Source of the DNA: Rhodocollybia butyracea
Taxonomy: Eukaryota > Basidiomycota > Agaricomycetes > Agaricales > Omphalotaceae
Reading direction: 5' to 3'
Assembly (NCBI GenBank): GCA_015501585.1
Contig: JADNRY010000001.1
Location: forward strand, 310,001-374,000
DNA: 64,000 nt
Shown here in pieces: positions 56,034 through 64,000 of this stretch; the first letter of the stretch is position 1; every line of letters starts with the position of its first letter. The translations under genes and the position numbers were made by a program. The notes under the pieces were generated by a model, which saw only the letters and a program-made list of their open reading frames with translations, was not told the DNA's origin and searched no databases.

Positions 56034-57153
56034 ATGTACTCTCTCAAGGCTTTGGCTTTGACTCTCCATGCTTTTTCTCTTGTCCAAGCAACTCTATATG
56101 TGCGATTACATCAATTTCTAACTAAAACTCAGCAGTTTGACCAGAATTTAGACCACTTCTCCTTCAATATGCAGCGGAGGAGAACCATGCACGGTCCAAT
56201 GGCTCGATGATGGAACAAGCCCATTAAACTCAGACATTGGTGTTACGACGTGTGGGCTCTTTGTGGGACAGATGGTACGCTCAAGACGTATCGTTGCTCA
56301 GCACACGCTAACTATGTAACTCATTCAGCAACTTGTTCAAACCCTCCCGGCAGTAGATGTATCAAGCACCCATTCCTTCACATTCACAGTGAGACGAGCT
56401 CTGCTAAAACGTTATCATATCATCTGAATTCTATCTCAGCCTATTGCAGCTGCTGGTCAAAATTTCGACCAATAGTGAGCATATTTATCCATATCTTCCT
56501 GCAGGAGTTGACATCTCGCTTTCGAAGTTATATCGCTTTTACATCTGCAAATCTCAAAATGAACGGCACAAGCTATACTGCATTTTCAAACGCCTTCACG
56601 TATGCATCTTTCAAGTAGTAACATCTACTTTGTCTCATCTTCGAGTTTAGTCTCAACAATATGACCGGCTCTTTCTCTTCGCCGCTTGCCTCTGCGACAT
56701 CCTCCATCCCTATTCCACCATCTCTAACAGCATCCACGCAGACGGCTGCTCTTAGTACAGTGACTGTAGGAATACCTCCAACTGCTCTCTCAACCTCGAC
56801 TGCAGAAACTTCGCCTTCAACCTCATCGACTTCGACAAGTGCCACTGCTAGTGCCACCGCCAGTGCCACTGCACTGCCAATGCCAGTACCATGCCAATGC
56901 CAGTACCACTGCCAATGCCAGTACCACTGCCAATGCCAGTACCACCGCTAATGCCACCACCAGTGCCACCTCCAGTCCTACCTTGGCTACATCTTCTACG
57001 TTTACTACTTTACGAAGCACAAGTAGTTCTCCGTCCTCTAGTCCTTCTAGTTCAGTCTCGAGCTCGCCATCAAATGGTGCAACTCCTGTACGAACGATGC
57101 CACTCATTAGCGTCCTCTTTTTGGTTTTCCTTCTCTTCTTTGGGTACCCTTGA
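56034..57153 (+). CDS. Kre9/Knh1-like GPI-anchored protein (copy 2), frame broken in its repeat
   Basis: ATG 56034 gives MYSLKALALTLHAFSLVQAT (signal peptide). Then TTSPSICSGGEPCTVQWLDD, SDIGVTTCGLFVGQM, QLVQTLPAVDVSSTHSFTFT, AAGQNFDQYYIAFTSANLKM, NGTSYTAFSNAFT and LNNMTGSFSSPLASATSSIP follow through five introns, matching copy 1. A Ser/Thr/Ala stalk (STSATASATASATA) enters an 18 bp minisatellite at 56873. Here the frame is lost: the stalk frame stops near 56951, while the frame one base over reads TANASTTANAST, Ser/Thr-rich sequence and a GPI tail (TMPLISVLFLVFLLFFG) to the stop at 57151-57153. A 61 bp intron (56903-56963, weak donor, CTAAT branch site, CAG acceptor) could restore the frame. 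Otherwise the allele makes a truncated, unanchored protein. Confidence 0.8.
56873..56943. repeat. 18 bp minisatellite with one 17-nt unit
   Basis: Unit ACTGCCAATGCCAGTACC. Copies at 56873-56890, 56891-56907 (lacks one C), 56908-56925 and 56926-56943, then a degenerate copy. The preceding SAT-coding repeats end with two extra bases (GC). Confidence 0.9.
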
Positions 57154-57360
57154 TTCTCTCTATCCTGGGCCGCGTTTTTTCCATTTGACTTATCTTTATC
57201 TCCTTCCTTCCTGTGATACCTTCCTGTGATACCTATTCGCTCGTCTTTGTTAGTTACTTCCGTTCAAGTCGCGGTCTTTGTTATTCAGCTAATAGAGCTA
57301 TGTACCCCTTTGCTTGGTGATTAAAAGGAACTCGCGGAACAAGTTCCGAATAACGCACTT

Positions 57361-57483
57361 GCACGAATCCGATTTCGAAAAGAGGGAAGATCAGAAGAAA
57401 ACCTCGCTTGATTATACTACAGCAGCATGCGCGTTTTGCACGAATCCGATTTCGAAAAGAGGGAAGGGAGATCAGAAGAAAAC
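57361..57483. repeat. Short duplicated leader with tRNA stub
   Basis: GCACGAATCCGATTTCGAAA and the following 22 bases occur at 57361-57402 and again at 57438-57483. Between them AGCAGCATGCGCG (57421-57433) matches the 5' end of the initiator tRNA apart from one missing G, so this looks like a collapsed third tRNA copy. Confidence 0.7.
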
Positions 57484-57498
57484 TTTGGTTAGATATAT

Positions 57499-57570
57499 AG
57501 CAGCATGGCGCAGTGGTAGCGCGCGGGGCCCATAACCCCGAGGTCACTTGATCGAAACAAGTTGCTGCTA
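57499..57570 (+). tRNA. Initiator tRNA-Met (CAU), copy 1
   Basis: 72 nt cloverleaf without intron. Acceptor stem AGCAGCA pairs with TGCTGCT, discriminator A. Anticodon loop CCCATAA with anticodon CAT, stem ending in three G:C pairs (GGG/CCC). T loop is ATCGAAA, so position 54 is A instead of T, the eukaryotic initiator hallmark. A TTTT Pol III stop follows at about 57593. Confidence 0.96.
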
Positions 57571-57853
57571 TATGTGATGTAAGCCTTTCAATTTTGCTAT
57601 ACCCGCCAATCAAGCTATGGGAGACCAGCTGTATGCTACTTATATCCCGGATTCCCTGAGATATCAAGGCGGCGTTTTTATTTCTCATGAATTCAAGTCA
57701 CTTCCAACATTTTGTATACTTGCAATACTATTCTTGTTCCACATTGTTGAAAGAAGATAAAGCTTCACACTATACAAGCTTGTCTCCTTCAGCAAGTCTT
57801 CTCCTCGCCTCGACATCACTGAGGAAGATGGTCATGAATTACATTGGGTATAC

Positions 57854-57925
57854 AGCAGCATGGCGCAGTGGTAGCGCGCGGGGCCCATAACCCCGAGGTC
57901 ACTTGATCGAAACAAGTTGCTGCTA
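57854..57925 (+). tRNA. Initiator tRNA-Met (CAU), copy 2
   Basis: Identical to copy 1 at every position. Its own downstream TTTT lies in the duplicated spacer, so it can be an independent Pol III gene. Confidence 0.96.
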
Positions 57926-58232
57926 TAGGTACGAGGCATTCGAGCCTTTCAATTTTGCTCTATCCACCAATCAACGCACGAAAGACCAGTTATATGCTAC
58001 TTATATCGTGGATTCCCTGAGCTATCAAGGGGGTGTTCATTATTTCTCATGAATTCAAGTCATTTCCAATATTTTGTATACTTGCAATACTATTCCTGTT
58101 CCATGTTGTTGGAAGAGGACAAAGCTTCACACTATACAAGCTCGTCTCCCTCAGCAATTCTTCTCCTCGCCTCGGCATCACTAAGGAAGATGGTGATAAA
58201 TTACATTGAAATAGATCAGCTGAGTAAAAGGC

Positions 58233-59550
58233 TCACGGTTTATTCACTATACTTTCTCGTCCGTTGAATAGAAGAACATCGTAAAACATGGCACCGGCCT
58301 GACCCCCCAATATTGGGGCAATAACTGGACACCATAACCAGTATTGACTAAAAAAACAATGATCACGAGGTGAATTTGGGCGGGTACATGGGTAAAATGC
58401 GTCAGACGTACTTCCGGAAGGTGAAAACAGGAGCGCCGTAGCCAACCATCGCGGTAAGCAGCCGTGGACCAAGATCTCGCGCGGGATTTATCGCATAGCC
58501 TTGATGGGTGTAAGAATCGGAACATGGCATCGATGTTCTACGTACCAGTCTCCATTCCCAAGCATGCTCCGATACCCAAAATCAAGATAAACAATACTAG
58601 AGGGAGCAGTCCCGGAGGAGGGGGGGCATTATGTTTATCCGTGGTGGCCAGTACGACAATGATGAGAACAGCAGTTGCCATAAACTCGGAGAAGAAACAT
58701 GAGACGTTCGTCATGTAATCGAGCTACGAAATGTATGAGCATATGGGTTGGAGATTAATGTTTCCAGCACTCACGGCATATGTGGAGAACAGGCTTGCAG
58801 TTTTGAGTGTTCTGATGCCTCTTCCTCCTTCGAATATGTCGATAGCGTGGAAATAATCAGCATATACGATAGCTGCGCCAACAACACCACCCATAAGTTG
58901 TCCAAATATGTACCCTGTGTGCTCTTACTTGAGAGTTGTCGAGTAGAGCATGGGACGTCATGAGCTTACCAGGAACCTTCCTCCAAGGGAAACCCCTCCA
59001 TACCGCAAGAGCCAGAGTGACCTGTAGCGAAAGGTACGGAAGCCGGCAACTTTAGTAGCGAATAACCGATTAGGAATGGAGCTACTTACAGCTGGGTTTA
59101 TGTGTCCTCCGGAAATCCCTAAGCAGACCCACACGCCAATACCGGTACCTTTGATGACGAATAAACACCAAAAAGAAAATACATTGTCCCCGAAGGCTTA
59201 CCTACAGCCCATCCAAAACTGATCGACAAATATTCGCCCTTGGGAGTTGGTGCGACATTAGGGTCGGCGGACAAGACAACCTGGGCAACGACTCCAGTGC
59301 CAAAGATGATGAGCATCATTACTCCCGTGAACTCTGCAGCTATCTCCCGAATTGTTTGCCTACAATTTTACATGAAGGATGAGGAAAGCAGAATCTGACA
59401 AACCGCTTACCGGTATTTCCACCACCAATTTGGGTGCACTAAGCGTCCAGTGGGGGTGACTGCCATGGGTGGAGAAGGTGGTAGTTCATCATGCTCGAAT
59501 TTTCGTTTGTCGTTGGGGCTCGAGGGCATCGACTCGATCGAAGAAGGCAT
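58233..59550 (-). CDS. Aquaglyceroporin (MIP family, Fps1/GlpF type)
   Basis: ATG 59548-59550 opens a cytosolic N-terminus ([20 protein letters not shown]). The channel follows: [139 protein letters not shown], then after an intron [20 protein letters not shown], ending ESIVNKP with TGA at 58233-58235. Both NPA boxes are present. The Asp after the second (NPARD) marks the glycerol-conducting subgroup. Six membrane helices. It sits divergently from a glycerol kinase gene, which supports glycerol as substrate. The long regulatory extensions of yeast Fps1 are absent. Confidence 0.94.
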
Positions 59551-60705
59551 AGTTTGGAGGACAGAACGGAACTGAGGAGTTGACAGCTCTCGCCGTTTTT
59601 GAAAGATTAAATATACTCAACCCAAACCCCTTGAGAAATTACGGCCTCCTGCGTACATTCGGCACAACGCTCCTGTTTGCCGTTGAGCGAGGATTATTCG
59701 CTAGTTCCGTTGACCTAATCGGGCTGTTTTCTCCATGCGGTAGAGTATGGGGTATGTACCGAAGTGGCCTCACATTATGCTCTTGGGAGTATGGATCCCC
59801 ACCATATGACCTTTCAGAAGATTGCCAGTTCCTATAAGTAAGTGATATCAGAGTGATATCGATCACAGGCCAAGTCTTAATCACAAAAGAAGCATGCGCG
59901 TGTCAATTAAAAATTGAAGATTGATACTGCTGGGCTGTTAACGTTAGACCTGACGATGTAAGTACTTTCTATTTGTATTCTTCATCTTAGTTGAGGTAGT
60001 AAGTTGAAGTTCCCGAACGCGTCAAGTGACCCTCACGTGAGAACGAAACATCGCTGTGACCGTCGTGACAGGAACGACTGTCTAAATTTTCCTGTTCAGC
60101 CTTCAAAGCTTCAACCTATTGACGTTTACTCGGACCACAAATGTGGCTACGAACCTTTGGGAATGGAGTCATATTACCTTCACAGCGCAGGTTGGCAGTT
60201 CAAAGCCGAAATATGTGCTTTCAAAGGTGCTTTTACCTGTTGACCTTTTCCTCTTATTCTATAGCGGTAACTTAGGGCTAAACCAGGCTTCAATTCTCCT
60301 ATCTTCTCAGGTCACTTCCCACCCCGCAGTCGGAAACATCCAGCATCGGAGTTAGGTAAGTTTACCATCCACCGGTCCCCGAGTTCATGCCCTATGTGGG
60401 GTTTGGCCTGAGAGTCTCACTCAACAACATCTTTGGGTCATGAGTGACTTCATCCCACACTATTACTCCTCCCATCTCCCGCCGTGTCGCTATTGAGTTG
60501 ATGTATTAGGCTTACATATCGCTCAATTTCTCAATCTTGCATCTCATCTTTCACGTGCCATCTTACAGTATCCACGCACCGCGACTTCCGACGGCCCCGT
60601 GCTATCCGAAGCTCTTTATATGCTGTTTGACATTATCCTCTTCCCAACTTGACACTGACGCCGTGTTAACCTCCCTGACCAGGACTTCTATCTTACTTCG
60701 GTACC
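59551..60705. promoter_or_regulatory. Divergent region between aquaglyceroporin and glycerol kinase
   Basis: 1155 bp between the two start codons with no supported gene. Forward frames at 59580-59837 and 60004-60355 are short and unlike any family. It must hold both promoters. I see no confident shared site. Confidence 0.5.
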
Positions 60706-62904
60706 ATGTCAGGCATTCGTAGGATCTCTCGGTTCTTCAACCCATCGCCCTCAGGGTCTTCGAATCCAACCTCCAAGCAACAACCCAAGACAGCTAAGAC
60801 GCTCAAGAGCGGCGAATTCATAGGGTCTTTGGATTGTGGTACTACGTATGTCACATTCGGGCATGCTCCGTGTCCGTATAGAATAATTTAGTTTCCTACA
60901 GCTCTGTTCGCTTCATGATCTTCGACAAATACGCGAATATTATAGCTCAACACCAGCTTGAATTCCCGCAATATTTTCCTAATCCAGGGTCCGTCTTGTA
61001 GTTCCTTACTATATCTGTCTCCTCTTACTCCGAAATTGGTTGTCCAGCTGGCATGACCACGATGCGGAAGAGATCCAAGAACACGCAGATATGTGTATCC
61101 AGCATGCTATGAAAGAACTGGAGAAGGCCGGCTGGACCAAGGAGAGCGTTAAAGTCATCGGTATGCCCTTTTCTCCGAACCCCTTTCTCCAAAGTGCCTA
61201 CCATTACTTCATAATAGGAATTACCAACCAACGCGAAACAACTGTTGCCTGGAGCCGAAAAACTGGCAAGCCACTATGCAAAGCTATCGTATGGACAGAC
61301 TCACGCACGAAGAACACGGTCGCGCACTTCGAGAAGAAGCTAGAGGAAACGGGGATTGAAGTGAAGCCGGGAGAATGGAAGAAAGGAAAGGACGGTGTAG
61401 AAGCTCTAAGAGAGATGTAAGCGGTTTTCAAATACCTTCTCTGGCGATATCTCATATAGCTGTGCTCAGAACGGGACTTCCGTTGTCGACCTATTTTTCG
61501 GCCATCAAGTTACGTTGGATGATAGACCACTACCCTGACGTTGCTGCTGCACATGAATCCGACGACCTTTTGTTTGGGACGATAGAATCATGGGTTCTAT
61601 ATGTATGTGCCAGTTGGATTTTAACCTGATAGTTCCTTTACACAACGTGACAGAATCTCGTTGGTGGTCAACCCACCAATCTCCATGTATGCGAAGTCAC
61701 CAACGCTTCGCGTACTCTCCTCTTGAACACTACCACGCTTCAATTTGAACCTTGTCTTCTGGCGTTCTTTGGCTTCCGTTCCTCAATTTTACCCAAGATT
61801 GTGTCTTCATCTGAAGTCTACGGGCACGTTTCAGCTGATTGCTGTGGGGGATATCTGAGTGGTGTTCCAATTGGAGGATTGGCGGGTGATCAGCAAGCAG
61901 CTCTGATAGGTAACAAGTGTTTGACGGCGGGTGAAGCAAAGTGTACCTATGGTACAGGCGCGTTTTTGCTGTTCTGTACTGGAGGGGAGATTGTCAAGAG
62001 TGAGCATGGATTATTGAGCACTGTAAGTGAAGAATTACGATGGAGAAACACTGGACTCACTCCCAAAATGACAGATCGCATATCAAGCGGGTCCCAACGC
62101 GAAGCCTGTGTATGCCTTGGAAGGGAGTAGTACGTATTTATTTTTACTTTTCTAGCGAGACGCTGAAGATCTGTAGTTTCCGTCGCTGGAAGTGCAGTCA
62201 AATGGCTACGCGACACCATGGGTTTTATCAAAAATGCCGCAGACGTCAATACATTAGCCGCTAAAGAGACCGATAATGGGGGAGTTTACTTTGTCACCGC
62301 ATTTTCTGGGCTGTTAGCTCCTTACTGGGATTCTGGTGCCGGTGGTCTGATAATTGGTGAGACTGAATATATACCGTTATACCAAGTTCTCATATCATTC
62401 AAGGTATATCCCAATACACGAATCCGGCACATATTGCTCGCGCCACATTGGAAGCTAATGCTTTCCAAACTCGCGCAATTATCGAGAGCATGAAGCTTGA
62501 TTCGGGCAATGACTTGCGACACCTGAAAGTTGATGGTGGAATGACGAACGGCGAGCTGGCGATGTCTGTTCTAGCAGATATTGGAGGGTTTACTGTTGTT
62601 CGGCCAGAGATGCGAGAGTTCGTATACGATTTTCCCAATTGCTTATCCGTGGCTCACGACAGCTCCTATTCCTAACAGATCTACGGCACTTGGTTCTGCC
62701 CTTCTGGCGGGTGCAGCGCTGAAGCTGTTTGGATGGGATCTCGCTGACCCCAAGACTTTGAGCGAAGTGAACACTAAGGGTACGACTGAGTTCAAACCAA
62801 GTATGGCAGAGGATGTACGTGCGAAGAAATGGGAAGGGTGGCAGCGTGCTGTTGAACGCTCAAAAGGGTGGGAGAAGGGTGTGGATGAGAAAGAGGAACA
62901 ATGA
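60706..62904 (+). CDS. GUT1: Glycerol kinase
   Basis: ATG 60706 begins a Ser/Pro leader, then the FGGY-kinase blocks: [250 protein letters not shown] and [20 protein letters not shown], to the stop at 62904. The enzyme phosphorylates glycerol to glycerol-3-phosphate with ATP in the cytosol. About nine introns. The 25-residue N-terminal extension resembles fungal homologues only loosely. The neighbouring channel gene completes a glycerol uptake pair. Confidence 0.95.
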
Positions 62905-63471
62905 ACATGTCTTGTTCAGTGGGAATGATACGTAGGAATCGTTGGACCTCAGGGCTACTGTACTTATATATACCATCTTCTCATCATCTGATTTCTTTTT
63001 CTTATCAACTATGTATAAATCTTTAGGCTAGTGAAGATCTACGCGACGTATACATAGGACATGGAATGAAGAACAAAAATGCGTCCTCCACCTAGCAAGA
63101 GAGCTTGACGAGCTGGTAAGTAACCATACGAATGATCAGTCTCGCAAAGGTAATTGACCTGGTCATCTGTATTCATAGCGCGAGGGAACTCCTTCTGCGA
63201 ACCTCCTCACAAATAAGTAAATATAATTATAAGTACCAGAAGTATATACTCCAAGTGAACCAAGAGAGAGATAAATATAATATACAGCAAATGCAACCAC
63301 AAGAAACACTAATAACCTGTACACACCGTCCGAGCCCAACCCAAAATCAAACTAATGGAAGTAAATTTTTTGTACAAGTAGACAAAAGCAATTGGGAATC
63401 ATTCGAACACGAAAACCTCACCAAGAGGAAACCAAGCCTCAAGATCCTATTAGTATAAAGCAATCAAATAT
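62905..63471. other. Intergenic between converging genes
   Basis: AT-rich, 3' region of GUT1 and of the partial gene at the edge. A 108-codon forward frame at 63132-63458 has low-complexity, AT-driven composition and no family match. Confidence 0.45.
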
Positions 63472-64000
63472 TTATGCTGAACCCAGCCCTAGCATTGAAC
63501 TTGGGGTATGCGCCACGATGTTTGGGTTCAGACTAGCCATAGGCGCGGGCAGCGATAGATTCGATACCGACATCGATCCAGGGATCAACAATGAACCAGA
63601 AGGTCCAGAACCAGTACTCTCCTCCTCTGGCATCGGCCTCCTCGTCCTCGCTTTCGCGGCAGTAAACACCGGCGGGGAAGTACTCATATGGAGCAACAGC
63701 GACGCAGCGGATTCTTCTTCCGGTGTGCGAGGAGTACGGTTCGAGCTGGACGATTCTGATTCCGACCTTCCCCGGAGTGTGTTGATCGTGATGCTAGGAG
63801 GAGACATGGCCGAAGTAGAAGGAGAGGGAAGGGAAGGATGGGAGGATGGGATCGGAACCGGAACACTAGATGGGCCTAACTCTAGTATCGGCACTCCGTT
63901 CGAAGAAGGCAATACCGAAGCATTGAACTGGGTCGAAGACGGAGGAGAAGGTAGATATGGCATGAATAATGGGGACGTGGAAGGGAATCTCTGGGGGCGC
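63472..64000 (-). CDS. C-terminal part of a Ser/Pro-rich protein, cut by the window edge
   Basis: The reverse frame is open from the right edge to a stop at 63472-63474. It reads RPQRFPSTSPLFMPYLPSPP, GVPILELGPSSVPVPIPSSH, SITINTLRGRSESESSSSNR, EESAASLLLHMSTSPPVF, MPEEESTGSGPSGSLLIPGS and NPNIVAHTPSSMLGLGSA. The composition is that of a disordered regulatory tail. A short AASLLLHM-type motif followed by TSP occurs in several fungal transcription regulators, but that is not enough for a name. The N-terminus and any domain lie outside the window. Confidence 0.55.
   Translation of the reverse strand, partial: RPQRFPSTSPLFMPYLPSPPSSTQFNASVLPSSNGVPILELGPSSVPVPIPSSHPSLPSPSTSAMSPPSITINTLRGRSESESSSSNRTPRTPEEESAASLLLHMSTSPPVFTAAKARTRRPMPEEESTGSGPSGSLLIPGSMSVSNLSLPAPMASLNPNIVAHTPSSMLGLGSA

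Larger units (their letters stand above)
57499..58210. repeat. 355 bp tandem duplication carrying the initiator tRNA
   Basis: Unit 1 is 57499-57853 and unit 2 is 57854-58210. The tRNAs are identical over all 72 bases, while the spacer (for example TATGCTACTTATATC, CATGAATTCAAGTCA, TTTTGTATACTTGCAATACT) shows scattered substitutions and small indels, roughly 85-90 percent identical by eye. Confidence 0.9.

Noticed and set aside
57687..57890. Short forward frame running into the second tRNA
   Set aside because: It reads across a tRNA gene and duplicated spacer. The similar frame at 58049 is just the duplicate.

Overview
The window looks like nuclear DNA of a mushroom-forming basidiomycete (Agaricomycetes). 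Genes are dense and on both strands, cut by many 45-60 bp GT-AG introns. Gene types fit that group: a degenerate HET-domain incompatibility gene, a thaumatin-like protein, a cutinase, Kre9/Knh1-like GPI proteins, a Zn2Cys6 factor with the C-x2-C-x6-C-x5-C-x2-C-x8-C pattern and a BAH-like protein. I see no transposon, rRNA gene, virus or CRISPR array. All gene models were built by hand by joining exons so that a known family alignment stays in frame.

Layout. 1-6 kb: an HET-domain pseudogene and a secreted thaumatin-like protein split into about 15 exons, some only 4 and 7 nt long. 6.8-17 kb: a BAH-like chromatin-type protein, splicing factor SYF2 head to head with a large protein kinase, and the NMD factor UPF3. 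17.8-25 kb: an FSH1-type serine hydrolase, a cutinase, a WH1+CRIB protein that resembles the N-terminal half of WASP, and a mitochondrial type II NADH dehydrogenase. 25.4-33.5 kb: a SAP-domain protein with a NuSAP-like motif, a possible clp1-like developmental protein, and a DAO-type FAD oxidoreductase. 35-42 kb: a NIFK/Nop15-type ribosome biogenesis factor, an unrecognised acidic Ser/Pro-rich protein, and the divergent pair SDHD and CLN3. 43-51 kb: a Zn2Cys6 transcription factor with polyglutamine, a small cupin and a GT61 glycosyltransferase. 52-57 kb: two Kre9/Knh1-like GPI proteins flanking a MoCF-domain protein. 57.4-58.2 kb: two identical initiator tRNA-Met genes in a 355 bp tandem duplication. 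58.2-63 kb: an aquaglyceroporin divergent from a glycerol kinase. The right edge cuts a Ser/Pro-rich gene.

How they work together. The clearest functional unit is glycerol uptake plus phosphorylation. NDH2 and SDHD both feed electrons to ubiquinone. SYF2, UPF3 and Nop15 serve RNA processing. The secreted or wall group (thaumatin-like, cutinase, GT61, two Kre9-like) is scattered rather than clustered. An [AT]TAAGCGC motif recurs in several gene upstream regions (BAH-like, NDH2, SDHD/CLN3, GT61, MoCF) and may be a shared regulatory site. I did not find a convincing new multi-gene system. The most notable items are the microexons of the thaumatin gene, the WH1-CRIB protein, the NuSAP-like protein and the frame-slipped minisatellite in a GPI protein.
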